DNA of 64,000 nt from Cystobacter ferrugineus. GTDB taxonomy: Bacteria; Myxococcota; Myxococcia; Myxococcales; Myxococcaceae. Below are positions 16,434 to 26,237 of this stretch, one piece after another. The translations under genes and the position numbers were made by a program. The notes under the pieces were generated by a model that was not told where the DNA came from, did not search any database, and was given only the letters and a program-made list of their open reading frames with translations. Positions within the stretch are counted from its first letter, which is position 1, and each line of letters opens with the position of its first letter. Location of the stretch: NCBI RefSeq assembly GCF_001887355.1, contig NZ_MPIN01000002.1, positions 1,147,068-1,211,067 of the forward strand. Direction: 5' to 3'.

Positions 16434-17471
16434 ATGAGTGCCTTTCCCTCCGCCTTGCCCGAGCCCGACATCACACCCCTGCGTGGAGGGCCCGTGTTGC
16501 GCTGGGGCGTGCTCGCGCCCGGCCGGATCGCGGGGGCCTTCGTCTGGGCGCTCCACCAGCACACCGATCAGCGCGTGCACGCCGTGGCCTCCCGAGACCC
16601 CGAGCGCGCGCGCGGCTTCGCGGCGACGTATGCCATTCCACGGGCGCACGCCTCCTACGAGCAGCTCGTGGCCGACCCCGACATCGACATCGTCTACGTG
16701 GCCTCGCCCCACAGCGGGCACAAGGCGCAGGCCCTGCTCGCCATCGCCGCGGGCAAGCACGTGCTCGTGGAGAAGCCCTTCGCGCTCAACGCCGCCGAGG
16801 CCCGGGAGATCGCCCAGGCCGCGCGCGCGGCGGGCGTGTTCGCCATGGAAGCCATGTGGTCCCGCTTCCTCCCGCAGGCCGTCCTCATCGACCGGCTCCT
16901 GCGCGACGGCGTGCTCGGGGACCCCCGGCTGGTCGTGGCGGACTTCGGTGTCCGCTTCGACTTCGAGCCCGAGGGCCGCATCTTCAGTCCCGCGCTCGGC
17001 GGCGGGGCCCTGCTCGACCTCGCCGTCTACCCCCTGTGGTTCGCGCACTTCGTGCTCGGTACGCCCGCGCACGTGCTCGCGACGGGAGTGCTCGCGAAGA
17101 CGGGCGTGGATGGGCAGACCGCGCTCGTGCTGACCACGGACTCGGGCGCGCAGGCGCTCGTGCACACCTCGCTCTTCATCGACACTCCCAACGAGGCGGC
17201 CATCAGCGGCACGCACGCCCGCCTCCAGGTGGAGTCACGCTTCATCGCCCCCGGGGGCTTCACGCTGTCGACCCCCACCGGAGAAACGCGGCTGCGCTGG
17301 ACCGACCCCTCCGCCTTGCGCGGCAGCGCTGGCCTCGCCTACCAGGCCACGGCGGTTGCCCGGCACATCGCCGAGGGCCTCACCGAGTCGCCGCTGCATC
17401 CGCTCGCCCGCTCCATCGCCGTGCTCGAGACGATCGACGCGGCACGCCGGCAGGTTGGCTACGCTCCGTGA
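16434..17471 (+). CDS. Gfo/Idh/MocA-family NAD(P)-dependent oxidoreductase
   Basis: About 345 residues. The N-terminal Rossmann fold has LRWGVLAPGRIAGAFVWAL and ends with YVASPHSGHKAQALLAIAAG and HVLVEKPFALN, where EKP holds the conserved catalytic-region lysine. The C-terminal half is the alpha/beta substrate domain (GVRFDFEPEGRIFSPALGG). The pattern is closest to dihydrodiol dehydrogenase-like members. The substrate cannot be told. I chose ATG 16434 because the fold begins soon after it and the upstream extension from 16359 is low-complexity. It lies divergent from vgrG and 11 bases before the HAD gene. Confidence 0.88.
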   Translation: MSAFPSALPEPDITPLRGGPVLRWGVLAPGRIAGAFVWALHQHTDQRVHAVASRDPERARGFAATYAIPRAHASYEQLVADPDIDIVYVASPHSGHKAQALLAIAAGKHVLVEKPFALNAAEAREIAQAARAAGVFAMEAMWSRFLPQAVLIDRLLRDGVLGDPRLVVADFGVRFDFEPEGRIFSPALGGGALLDLAVYPLWFAHFVLGTPAHVLATGVLAKTGVDGQTALVLTTDSGAQALVHTSLFIDTPNEAAISGTHARLQVESRFIAPGGFTLSTPTGETRLRWTDPSALRGSAGLAYQATAVARHIAEGLTESPLHPLARSIAVLETIDAARRQVGYAP

Positions 17472-17482
17472 GTGGGCGGGCC

Positions 17483-18139
17483 ATGGGAGTGACGCGGATG
17501 GTGACGGACGTCGTGTTCGATTTCGATGGGACGCTGGTGGACTCGCGCGCGCTGGTCCTCCGGCTCTACAACGAGATCGCCCGGCGCCGGGGCTTCAGCC
17601 TGTTGACCGCGAGCAACCTGGAGGAGATGCGCAGCCTGCCGCTGCTCGAGCGGGGCCGGCGCCTGGGGGTGTCTCCCTTTCACGTGCCCGGGCTGGTGGG
17701 CGAGTTCCTCCAGAACTACCGCAAGGAGTTGTCCGAGCTTGGCTTCTACGAGGGCATCCCCGAGCTGTTGAGCGAGCTGCGCGCCCGGGGGCTGCGGGTG
17801 AGCATCCTGTCCTCCAACGAGGAGTCGAACATCCGCGACGTGCTGCGGCGGCATGGCGTGGAGGACTGGGTGGCGGGCATCCAGGGCGGCAGCCGCGTCT
17901 TCGGAAAGGCCCGGCCGCTGCGGGCCTTGATGAAGCGGCGCGGCCTGTCGCGCGAGCAGCTCGTCTACATCGGGGACGAGCGCCGGGACGTGGAGGCGTG
18001 CCGGCAGGTGGGCGTGAGGATCATCGCCGTGTCGTGGGGCTTCGACTCCCTCTCCGCGCTGCGGGACGCCGGCGCGGAGGTGATCGTCGACTCCCCGGCG
18101 CGCATCCTCGACTACCTGGAGCGCGCACCGGCGCCTTGA
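17483..18139 (+). CDS. HAD-superfamily hydrolase, phosphoglycolate phosphatase-like
   Basis: A 218-residue HAD hydrolase. Motif I is VFDFDGTLVDS with the nucleophile Asp, motif II is SILSSNEES, motif III Lys is in RVFGKARPL, and motif IV is VYIGDERRDVEA. The helical cap between motifs I and II marks subclass I, as in phosphoglycolate phosphatases. ATG 17483 is the likely start; ATG 17498 is an alternative. It follows the oxidoreductase by 11 bases and is probably cotranscribed. The substrate is unknown. Confidence 0.85.
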   Translation: MGVTRMVTDVVFDFDGTLVDSRALVLRLYNEIARRRGFSLLTASNLEEMRSLPLLERGRRLGVSPFHVPGLVGEFLQNYRKELSELGFYEGIPELLSELRARGLRVSILSSNEESNIRDVLRRHGVEDWVAGIQGGSRVFGKARPLRALMKRRGLSREQLVYIGDERRDVEACRQVGVRIIAVSWGFDSLSALRDAGAEVIVDSPARILDYLERAPAP

Positions 18140-18168
18140 GGCGGGGGCGGGCTACTCCAGCATCAAGG

Positions 18169-18188
18169 GCGTGACGGCGCCGTGACGG
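18169..18188 (+). promoter_or_regulatory. 20-bp motif GCGTGACGGCGCCGTGACGG, copy 1
   Basis: The motif contains a direct repeat of GTGACGG with 11-bp period around a perfect palindrome ACGGCGCCGT. It lies 99 bases upstream of the FN3/FG-GAP lipoprotein start. An identical 20-mer occurs at 26238-26257, about 97 bases upstream of the ELWxxDGT/HYR protein. I read it as a regulator-binding site. Confidence 0.5.
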
Positions 18189-18198
18189 CTCAATGCAG

Positions 18199-18227
18199 TT
18201 GACGCACCTGGGAACGTCGTGGAGATA
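18199..18227 (+). promoter_or_regulatory. Possible sigma-70 promoter of the FN3/FG-GAP gene
   Basis: TTGACG at 18199-18204 is a good -35 element. GAGATA at 18222-18227 (spacing 17), or GATAAC two bases on, is a weak -10. It lies just downstream of the 20-bp motif and about 60 bases before the start. This is by eye only. Confidence 0.3.
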
Positions 18228-18287
18228 ACGCCGTGCCTGCTTCCGCGGCGCACGCCGCTGCTTTCACTCTCAATCGGGGGGATTGTC

Positions 18288-21200
18288 GTGTCACGGCACC
18301 TGTATTCCTTGCTTGTCGTTTGGATGGTGGTGGGGACTGCCTGCCAATCTGGGAATGGGCCCCAGCCGCCTCCGCCCAACCCACCCGCGCGGCCCGTAGC
18401 GCCCTCTGCCCCGGGGCCGGTGGAGGCCGTCGCCGAGGTGGGCGGCGCCACGCTCGCGTGGAGCGCCCCGGCCCAGGAGGGTGGGAGCCCCATCACCGGC
18501 TACCGGGTGGACAGCGAGCCCCAGGAGGCCACGCTGTCCGTCCAGCTCGAGGGAACCACGGCCCGTGTCACGGGCCTGCACGCGGGTGTCACCTACCGCT
18601 TCTCCGTGGCGGCGGTGAACGTGGTGGGAGCCGGGCCGGCCACCTCATCGGCGGCCGTCACCCTTCCCGACGTCCCCGGAGCCCCTGCCCTGCTGTCCGC
18701 GAGGCGTGGCGATGCGAAGGTGGAGGTGACGTGGAAGGAGCCCGCGTCGGACGGAGGGCGTCCCATCACCGGCTACCTCGTCACCGCGCATCCCCAGGGC
18801 GTGCGGGTGAAGGCGGAGGCCGAGGCACGCTCGGCCGTGGTGGGGGGGCTGACCAATGGCGAGCCCTCCACCTTCACGGTGCGCGCGGTCAATGCCGTGG
18901 GTGAGGGACTCGACTCCCCCGCTTCGGCGCGCGTGGTGCCCGCGACCGTGCCCTCGGCGCCCACGGAGGTGAAGGCCACCGCGGCCATCCGCGAGGCCAC
19001 CGTCACCTGGAGCGAGCCCACGAGCACCGGCGGGCTGCCCGTGGAGGAGTACGTGGTGACGGTCGAGCCAGGTGGCACTCGCCTGCGCGAGGGCGCCGAG
19101 GCCCGGAGCGCCACGGTCACCGGGTTGAGCAACGGCACGGAGTACACCTTCACCGTGACGGCGAGGAACGAGGTGGGCGAGGGCTCCGGAGCGAGCGCGT
19201 CCAGGCAACGCACGTTGAATGTGCCCCTCGCCCCCGGCGCGGTGAAGGCCACCGGGGGCGTGCGCTCGGCCACGGTCTCATGGGAGGCCCCCGCCGGGGA
19301 CGGTGGCTCCGCCATCATCGGCTACACCGTGGAGGTCCATCCCACGGGCACGAGCGTGCGGGTGGGCGCGGAGCAGCGTGAGGTGACGTTGCCGGAGCTG
19401 CCGAGCACGCGCGCCTACACCTTCACCGTGTCCGCCACCAACGCGGTGGGAACCGGCGCCGTGTCGTCCGCTTCCTCCGCGGTGCGGCCCCTGCCGGCGC
19501 CCGTGCAGGTGACGGCCCTCACGGTGCCCTCCACCCAGGAGGGGTGCCTCTCCATCTCCTACACACTCCGGCAGCAGGACGGGGAGCGCGCCGACGTCAT
19601 CGTGGAGGTGGACGCGAAGGGAGACGGCGCCTTCCAGCGCGTCACCCAGGCTGGCTCCACCGACCACGAGGGCCTGCTCGCACGCGCCACCTCGCCGGCG
19701 GGCGCTCCCCACCGCTTCCTGTGGAACCGCGCCGTCGACGTGCCCGGTGCCACCTCGGCCCGCGTGCGCGTGAGCGCCCGGGTAGGCCGCACCGGGCAGG
19801 ACTCGAGGACGGTGGCGCTGTCGCTGCCCGCCGCCGGTCCCCGCTGCGAGCAGCGGATGGACACCGGCCGCGTCAGCACGACGCTGGCCCATCCCCGCTC
19901 GGGCACGGTGGGAGACTTCGACCGGGATGGCAAGCTGGACCTCGCCATCGTCCAGCAGCCCAACAGCTCCGCCCTGGTGCTGTTGATGGGACTGGGCAAC
20001 GGTGGCTTCCAGCCGGCCCGCCAGCACGAGCTCGGCTCCTTCCTGAGTGCGAACACCCAGCCCGTCGCCGCGGACCTGGACGGAGACGGCTCGCCGGAAC
20101 TCATCTGGGCGGACATGTCCTCGGGACTGAGCGTGGCGAGGGGCCTCGGCAATGGCGCGTTCGACACCGTCCGCGCCTATCGCTTCGGATTCAGCTCGTG
20201 GAACGAGAACATGCACCAGGGCGTCGCCGTCGCCGACTTCGACCGCAACGGCACTCCCGACGTGGCCGCGGTGGCGGGTGATGGCACCCTGGGTCTGCTG
20301 TTCAACCAGGGAGACGGGACGCTCGGCGACTTCAAGCCCCTGGGTCTCATGGGCTCCTCGGGCGCCAGGCTGACCCTGGCCGATCTCGACGAGGATGGCC
20401 ACCCGGATCTGCTGGCCGCGGGCAGCGGTGCGGCCTTCGCCGTGCTGTCCAACGGGGAGGGCCCCTCGCGCATCCAGCAGGTGGAGGGGGCGTTCCTGAC
20501 GCACGACCAGGCGCTGGGGGACTTCGACAAGGACGGCCACGTGGACCTGATCACCGCCGCGTCGCGGGACAACACCACCCAGCTCTCCCTCTTCCGGGGA
20601 GACGGCCTGGGCGGCTTCTCCGTGGCGGAGCGCGTGGCCACGCTCCAGGATGACACCTTCTTCTGGGAACATGCCTCCCTGGCGGCGGCGGACCTGGACG
20701 GTGATGGCCAGTTGGACCTCGCGGTGAAGGTCGAGGCGGACAACACCCTCGCCCTGCTGCGGGGATTGGGGGATGGGACCTTCGCGCCCGGCCCGCGGCT
20801 GCCCGCGGGACGCAGGCCCTACTTCGTCACCGCCGGAGACTTCGATGGGGACGGCGTGTCCGACGTGGCGACGCTCCAGCAGGCAAGCGACGACGTGCGC
20901 GTGTGGCTCGGGGGCCCGGGCCGCACGACCCAGGCGCTGCTCACCGGGCCTGGCAGTCACTTCGCCACGGGAGACTTCAATGGGGATGGATGGACGGATG
21001 CCGTCACCTCCACGGGGCCGGAGCTGGACCAGGTGGGAGTGAGCCTCGGTGGCCCCGGGGGCCTGTCGCCTCGGCCAGCCGTGGCGGTGGGGTCCCTCGT
21101 ACACGAGCTGCTGGTCGCGCGTGTGGACGCGGACGCGGCGCTGGACGTGGTGGTGGTGCGCGGTTCCACCGACGAGACCGTGGGGCTCCTGCTGGGCAAC

Positions 21201-21983
21201 GGCGACGGCACCCTGCGTCCCGGCCCCGACCTCTCTCCTGGAGGAGTCGTGATACACGCCGATGCTGGCGACGTGAATGGGGACGGAAGACTGGACCTCG
21301 TCTTCCTCACCCTGCGCGGGGAGGACGACTTCTACCTGCACGAGGTGCGGCTGCTGCTCGGCAGGGGGGATGGCACCTTCGCGCCTCCCGTCGTCCTGAG
21401 TGCCGGAGACAGCCCGACGCGAGCGCTTCTGGGAGACCTGGACCACAACGGCACGCTGGACCTGGTGGTGCCGCAGGATTCGTATGGCCAGGTCACGAAG
21501 GTGCTGATGGGCCGCGGTGATGGCACCTTCACGGACGGACCCTCGCTGATGCTCGGGTATGACGTCTACCTGGACGAGCTGCGCCTGGCCGACCTGGACC
21601 ACGACGGCTTCCTGGACGCCGTGTACAGCGTTCACGGCGCTGGCATGCCGTACAGCCTCTACGTGATGAAGGGCACCGGCTCCGGTCAATTCGTCCGTGT
21701 CGGCACGTACCCCGCGGAAGGAAACTGCTCCAGCCTGGACGTGGTGGACTTCGACAAGGATGGATGGCGGGACGTGCTGTGCGCCAACCCGGGCATGGAC
21801 TCGGTGTCCCTGCTGCGGGGCGTGGGCCAGGGAGTGCTCGCTCCGGCTCAGGTCTTCGGGGTCTACGAGTACGCCGCCGTGAATCTCGCGGTGCTGGACG
21901 CGAATGGGGATGGCCTGCTGGACCTGCTCCTCGGCAGTGGCCTGGGCCTCTTCGGGAAGACCGCGCTGCTCCTCCAGCGCTGA
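18288..21983 (+). CDS. Large FN3/FG-GAP repeat lipoprotein
   Basis: A secreted lipoprotein of about 1230 residues. From GTG 18288 (preceded by GGGGGG) it reads a signal peptide with lipobox VVGTAC, then a Pro-rich linker. Four fibronectin type III domains follow, each with the P-x-G-x-I/V-x-G-Y core (for example GGSPITGYRV). After a short domain around ARVRVSARVGRTG, about a dozen FG-GAP/VCBS repeats begin, with calcium-loop-like DFDRDGKLDLA, DLDGDGSPEL and DVNGDGRLDL. These should form a beta-propeller. Possible roles are adhesion or matrix binding. The start is chosen on signal-peptide position. The downstream gene converges on it across a hairpin. Confidence 0.85.
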   Translation: MSRHLYSLLVVWMVVGTACQSGNGPQPPPPNPPARPVAPSAPGPVEAVAEVGGATLAWSAPAQEGGSPITGYRVDSEPQEATLSVQLEGTTARVTGLHAGVTYRFSVAAVNVVGAGPATSSAAVTLPDVPGAPALLSARRGDAKVEVTWKEPASDGGRPITGYLVTAHPQGVRVKAEAEARSAVVGGLTNGEPSTFTVRAVNAVGEGLDSPASARVVPATVPSAPTEVKATAAIREATVTWSEPTSTGGLPVEEYVVTVEPGGTRLREGAEARSATVTGLSNGTEYTFTVTARNEVGEGSGASASRQRTLNVPLAPGAVKATGGVRSATVSWEAPAGDGGSAIIGYTVEVHPTGTSVRVGAEQREVTLPELPSTRAYTFTVSATNAVGTGAVSSASSAVRPLPAPVQVTALTVPSTQEGCLSISYTLRQQDGERADVIVEVDAKGDGAFQRVTQAGSTDHEGLLARATSPAGAPHRFLWNRAVDVPGATSARVRVSARVGRTGQDSRTVALSLPAAGPRCEQRMDTGRVSTTLAHPRSGTVGDFDRDGKLDLAIVQQPNSSALVLLMGLGNGGFQPARQHELGSFLSANTQPVAADLDGDGSPELIWADMSSGLSVARGLGNGAFDTVRAYRFGFSSWNENMHQGVAVADFDRNGTPDVAAVAGDGTLGLLFNQGDGTLGDFKPLGLMGSSGARLTLADLDEDGHPDLLAAGSGAAFAVLSNGEGPSRIQQVEGAFLTHDQALGDFDKDGHVDLITAASRDNTTQLSLFRGDGLGGFSVAERVATLQDDTFFWEHASLAAADLDGDGQLDLAVKVEADNTLALLRGLGDGTFAPGPRLPAGRRPYFVTAGDFDGDGVSDVATLQQASDDVRVWLGGPGRTTQALLTGPGSHFATGDFNGDGWTDAVTSTGPELDQVGVSLGGPGGLSPRPAVAVGSLVHELLVARVDADAALDVVVVRGSTDETVGLLLGNGDGTLRPGPDLSPGGVVIHADAGDVNGDGRLDLVFLTLRGEDDFYLHEVRLLLGRGDGTFAPPVVLSAGDSPTRALLGDLDHNGTLDLVVPQDSYGQVTKVLMGRGDGTFTDGPSLMLGYDVYLDELRLADLDHDGFLDAVYSVHGAGMPYSLYVMKGTGSGQFVRVGTYPAEGNCSSLDVVDFDKDGWRDVLCANPGMDSVSLLRGVGQGVLAPAQVFGVYEYAAVNLAVLDANGDGLLDLLLGSGLGLFGKTALLLQR

Positions 21984-21985
21984 AC

Positions 21986-22037
21986 CCCGGGCCAGGGCGG
22001 GAGCCGCGCGGACGTGCCGCGGCTCCCCCTGCCCGGG
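21986..22037. terminator. Bidirectional hairpin between two convergent genes
   Basis: The 54 bases between the two stop codons are almost wholly an inverted repeat. CCCGGG at 21986-21991 pairs with CCCGGG at 22032-22037, and the inner GGAGCCGCG pairs with CGCGGCTCC. There is no T run, as is common in very GC-rich genomes. It probably ends both transcripts. Confidence 0.6.
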
Positions 22038-25000
22038 TCAGTGCACCGGCCGCCGGCGCACGGCCAGCCACGCCAGCAGGGCGAGCATGCTCCAGGCCAG
22101 GCCCGAGCCCACCGGGACGGTGGAGCAACCTCCCGGCTCCACCACCCCGGGCAGCACGCGGACCGGGAGCGAGCACGTCGCGGTGTTCCCGGCCTCGTCG
22201 CGAGCGGTGAAGGTGACGGAGTGCTCACCCACCGCGAAGACGCCGCCGGGCCGGTCCGCCACGACGGTGGGCGCGGGGGTGATGCCGTCCCGGGCGACCG
22301 CGTCCGGGAACGTCACCTGGGCGCCCCAGTCGGCCGTGGCCTGGACCTCCACCGGCTCGGGGCACGTCACCTGGGGCGCGGTGGTGTCACGCACGGTGAC
22401 GGTGAAGCGGCAGACGGCGGTGTTGCCCGCCTCGTCCCTCGAGGAGACGCTCACCCGGGTGGTGCCTCGTGGGTAGAGCGCGCCCGAGGCGTGGCTCACC
22501 TCGAGCGTGGCCGCGGAGACGGTGTCCACGGCGGTGGGCGTCGGGAAGCTCACCGGGGTGCCCTGGGCGCTGGTGGCCTCCTCCTGGACGTCCTCGGGGC
22601 ACGTCAGCCTCGGCGCGGTGGTGTCCCGCACCGACACCCGGAAGGAGCAGGTGCTGTGCAGCCCGGCCAGATCCGTGGCGGTGACGGTGACGCGGTGGAC
22701 ACCGGGCGCCAGCGTGCTGCCCGAGGCGGGCTGGGACGTGAGCGTGGGCGCGGGCCGGACGCCATCCGAGGCCGTCGCGGGAGGGAAGTCCACGCGCGCG
22801 CCCTCGGGGCTGGTGGCCTCGACGGCGAGGTCATCCGGGCAGGCGAGCGAGGGCACCTGGGTGTCGCTGACGGTGACGACGAAGGAGCAGGAGGACGTGT
22901 TGCCCGCCGCGTCCGTGGCCGTCGCCGTCACGGTGTGCGAGCCGAAGCCGAAGAGGCTGCCCGGCGCGGCGGAGAGCGTCACGTGCGGTGAGGCCATGCG
23001 CCCGTCGGTGGCCGTCGGGGACCGGAAGTCCACATGGGCACCCGCGGCCTCGGTGCCCTCCACCGTCACGTCGCCCGGGCAGAACACGGCCGGGGACGTG
23101 GTGTCGCGCACGGTGACGTGGAAGGAGCAGGAGGCCTGGTTGCCGGCCTCGTCCGAGGCGGTCGCCGTCACCTCGGACGTGCCGAGGGGGAAGAACCCTC
23201 CGGACGTCCGGCTGAAGGTGACGGAGGGGGAGGCCGTGACGTCGTCGTGGGTCTCGAGGGCGGGGAAGAAGACGGGCGCGCCCGCGGGTTGGAGGGCTTC
23301 CACCACGAGGTCCTCGGGGCACGTCAACGTGGGCGGCTCACGGTTGGTGAGGGCCGCGACCTCCAGCAGCCAGGGCTCCCGCCCGGTGCGCCCGTCGTCC
23401 GCGGCGAAGGCGACACGGTCGCCCAGCCGGACGAAGCCACGCGGCATCGCGCTGTGGGCGCCGGGGAAGAGGTCCACCAGCCGGCGCGTGCCCTCCCGGG
23501 TGCCATCCGACAGCCACAACTCGTTGCCGGAGCCCGGCGCGGATGCGGCGAAGAGCAACAGCCCCTCGGACTCGAGCCCGAACAGACGCGAGCCCTGGAT
23601 GAGCTGGCTGTCATCGTCCTTGAAGGACGAGCCGGAGCCGGGATGGATGTCCGCCAACCGGAAGGTGCCCTCCCCGGTGCCGTCGCTGCGCCACAACTCG
23701 CGCCCGCTGACGCCGTCCTCGGCGGTGAAGAAGAGCAGCCCGCCCACCGCCACGAGCTCCTTCGGCAGCGACTCCCCGGTTCCAGGCCAGAGGTCACCCA
23801 CCCTGCGCGTGCCTCCGGAGGTGCCATCGCTCGTCCACAGCTCGGCGCCGTGCTCTGGGTCCTTGGCCACGAAGAAGAGGCGGCCCGCCGCCGCGGTGAA
23901 GCTGGTCGGCGCCACCGTGCTCGACCCGGGAGGAGCGAGCACCGCGACGAGCGCGGGTGCCTCCTGGGGCCCCCCCACGCGCCAGAGTCCCAGGCCCACG
24001 TCCGTGGTGGCCACGAAGAAGAGCGCGCCGCCCACGTCCGTGAGACCCGACGGATTGGACGAGCCACTTCCCGGCATGAGGTCCGCCACCCTCGACGTGC
24101 CCTCGGGCGTGCCATCGGTGCGCCACACCTCGCGTCCGCTGACCCCATCCTGGGCGGTGAAGTACAGCCACTGCCCCACGGGCGTGAACGAGCGGGGAAC
24201 GCTCGAGCCCCAGCCCGGCACGAGGTCCATCACCACGCGGGTGCCCTCGGGCGTGCCGTCGGTGCGCCACAGCTCCTCGCCCAGGCCGCTCTGCGTCCCG
24301 TAGAAGAAGACCTGCCCGCCGGCCGTCTCGAGGGCTCCGGGATAGGCGCCCGTCCACAGCTGCACCACGTCTCCGGAGGCCGCCCCCGCCGTCTTCCACA
24401 GGGCGCCCTGGGACCCGTAGGTCGAGAAGATGAAGTCCGAGCCCAGGGAGGCCCCCTCGGGCAAGGGCAGATCGGCCCAGTCGGAGTCCAGGGGCATCAC
24501 CGCGAACGTGCCCGCCTCCGTCCCGTCCGTACGCCAGAGGACCTGGGTGGTGAGGTAGGCGGAGCCGCCCTTCCGCTCGCGCGCATGGAAGAACCAGAGG
24601 CCTCCCGCGGTACCGAGGATGTACGGGTTGGTGCCCCCGGCGCTCCACCACTCGCGGTGGATGTCCTTCACGCGGACGGTGTTCCACGCCTGGCCCTGGG
24701 ACTTCCACAGCTCGTAGCCGGAGTGGCCGTCGTCGGCCGTGAAGTACAGGGTGTCCCCGACGGCGGACAGGTCGAGGGGCCCCGACGAGGGAGACGTGCC
24801 CGCGGCATCCCTCGGGTCGATGTTGCGCACGAGCACCGTGCCCCGCTCCGAGCCATCGCTGCGCCACAGCTCCACGCCGACGGTGGGGTCCTCGGCGACG
24901 AAGTAGAGCATGTCATTGACGGCCGTCAGCCCGCGGGCCGCGGCATCCCAGTAGGAGGTGGTGCTCTTGTACTGCTTGACGCGCACCGTGCCGGACACCG

Positions 25001-26141
25001 TGCCATCGCTGCACCACAGCTCGTCGAAGTAGGGGTAGCTCCAGGCGGCGTCCGCCACGACGAAGAAGAGCCTGTTGCCCACGGCCGTCGGCGACACCAG
25101 CCCGTCGTTCGAATAGGACAGGGTGAACTCCTTGAGGCGCACCGTGCCCGGCGCGGTGCCGTCGCTCCACCACAGGCTCCACCGGGTGGAGGTCTCCTCG
25201 ACGAGGATGGCGAGCGCGCCCTCCACCCGGGTGAGGCTCATGCTCGGGGAGGAGGTGCCAGCGGGGTCGAGCCGAAGCACGGGCCGCGTCCCGGCCGCGG
25301 TCCCATCGCTCCGCCAGAGCGACTGGCCGGAGGAGTACGACTCCCGGGCGAGGAAGTAGAGGGCGCCATCGAGTGACACCAGCCCGGGCTCGCCCGGGCG
25401 GAAGTCCACCGGTTGCGCCTCCGAGACGCGGACGGTCCCCGCCTCCGTCCCATCACTCGTCCACAGTCCGGAGCTGGTCGAGTCGCCCTCGACGGTGAAG
25501 TACAGGCGGCCCGCGTGCACCACCAGGTTGCTCACCGAGCAATACGGTTCGCACATGGAGCGCAGGGACGTGGTGACGCCGGTGGCCGGGTCGTACCGCC
25601 AGAGGGCGCGTGTGCCGTATTCGGTGAAGAAGTAGACGGCTCCGGCCAGTCCGGTGAAGCCCTTGGGTGAGGAGCCATCGGCACCGGGTCGGAGGTCCGC
25701 CAGCCGGAAGGTGCCCTCGGGAGTTCCATCGCTCCGCCACGGCTCCTGGTCCGACGCAGGGCTCCCGCCCGAGAAGTAGAGCAGCCCATCCACCTCGGTG
25801 ATCGCCCCCGGGCCGCGCACGGGCACATAGACGCTGGCCACGCGGACGGTGCCCTCGTCGGTGCCGTCCGTGCGCCACAGACCGTTCCCCAGTTGCGCAT
25901 CCGTCGCGGCGAAATAGACGAACGGCCCCATGCGGACGAAGCCGGCGGGACTGGAGCCGGAGGTCTTGTCCTCCTCGGGATGGATGTCCCGGATGGGGCG
26001 GATGGGGCGGGTGTCGGCCGTCGCGAGCGCGGCCTGGGCCAATCGCGCCGGCGCCCGCGAATCCGCGCCACCGCCAGGCGCACAGGCGGACAGCACGAGG
26101 CACAGGATCGCCAGACGCATGGGCGCTGGTTTCATCATCAT
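22038..26141 (-). CDS. ELWxxDGT/HYR repeat surface protein with MYXO-CTERM tail
   Basis: A 1367-residue exported protein. The N-terminus MRLAILCLVLSACAPGG is a signal peptide with lipobox LSAC. Residues ~60-950 are more than fifteen repeats of the ELWRSDGTxxGT type, expected to build beta-propeller blades. Five HYR/hyalin-like domains follow, each opening with a Cys-Pro strand such as PTLTCPEDLVVEA and PQVTCPEPVEVQA. The end, GGCSTVPVGS then a hydrophobic helix and RRRP, is a MYXO-CTERM sorting signal. Having both a lipobox and a MYXO-CTERM tail is unusual. ATG 26141 has GAGGGGG upstream; ATG 26132 or 26120 are alternatives. Confidence 0.9.
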   Translation of the reverse strand: MMMKPAPMRLAILCLVLSACAPGGGADSRAPARLAQAALATADTRPIRPIRDIHPEEDKTSGSSPAGFVRMGPFVYFAATDAQLGNGLWRTDGTDEGTVRVASVYVPVRGPGAITEVDGLLYFSGGSPASDQEPWRSDGTPEGTFRLADLRPGADGSSPKGFTGLAGAVYFFTEYGTRALWRYDPATGVTTSLRSMCEPYCSVSNLVVHAGRLYFTVEGDSTSSGLWTSDGTEAGTVRVSEAQPVDFRPGEPGLVSLDGALYFLARESYSSGQSLWRSDGTAAGTRPVLRLDPAGTSSPSMSLTRVEGALAILVEETSTRWSLWWSDGTAPGTVRLKEFTLSYSNDGLVSPTAVGNRLFFVVADAAWSYPYFDELWCSDGTVSGTVRVKQYKSTTSYWDAAARGLTAVNDMLYFVAEDPTVGVELWRSDGSERGTVLVRNIDPRDAAGTSPSSGPLDLSAVGDTLYFTADDGHSGYELWKSQGQAWNTVRVKDIHREWWSAGGTNPYILGTAGGLWFFHARERKGGSAYLTTQVLWRTDGTEAGTFAVMPLDSDWADLPLPEGASLGSDFIFSTYGSQGALWKTAGAASGDVVQLWTGAYPGALETAGGQVFFYGTQSGLGEELWRTDGTPEGTRVVMDLVPGWGSSVPRSFTPVGQWLYFTAQDGVSGREVWRTDGTPEGTSRVADLMPGSGSSNPSGLTDVGGALFFVATTDVGLGLWRVGGPQEAPALVAVLAPPGSSTVAPTSFTAAAGRLFFVAKDPEHGAELWTSDGTSGGTRRVGDLWPGTGESLPKELVAVGGLLFFTAEDGVSGRELWRSDGTGEGTFRLADIHPGSGSSFKDDDSQLIQGSRLFGLESEGLLLFAASAPGSGNELWLSDGTREGTRRLVDLFPGAHSAMPRGFVRLGDRVAFAADDGRTGREPWLLEVAALTNREPPTLTCPEDLVVEALQPAGAPVFFPALETHDDVTASPSVTFSRTSGGFFPLGTSEVTATASDEAGNQASCSFHVTVRDTTSPAVFCPGDVTVEGTEAAGAHVDFRSPTATDGRMASPHVTLSAAPGSLFGFGSHTVTATATDAAGNTSSCSFVVTVSDTQVPSLACPDDLAVEATSPEGARVDFPPATASDGVRPAPTLTSQPASGSTLAPGVHRVTVTATDLAGLHSTCSFRVSVRDTTAPRLTCPEDVQEEATSAQGTPVSFPTPTAVDTVSAATLEVSHASGALYPRGTTRVSVSSRDEAGNTAVCRFTVTVRDTTAPQVTCPEPVEVQATADWGAQVTFPDAVARDGITPAPTVVADRPGGVFAVGEHSVTFTARDEAGNTATCSLPVRVLPGVVEPGGCSTVPVGSGLAWSMLALLAWLAVRRRPVH

Positions 26142-26237
26142 GGTGCGTATTTCCCCCTCTGGAGAGCGCGGGCACTCCGGCCGGAGCGCGCTGACGCCCT
26201 TCTACCGCAAGCGAGGGGCGAACGTTTAGCGAGGCAT

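Noticed and set aside
19278-21689. 803-residue open frame antisense to the FN3/FG-GAP gene
   Set aside because: The regular repeat look comes from the FG-GAP repeats on the real strand.
23034-25376. 780-residue plus-strand frame antisense to the ELWxxDGT/HYR gene
   Set aside because: Low-complexity shadow of a repeat gene. The minus-strand product has a signal peptide, domains and a sorting tail.
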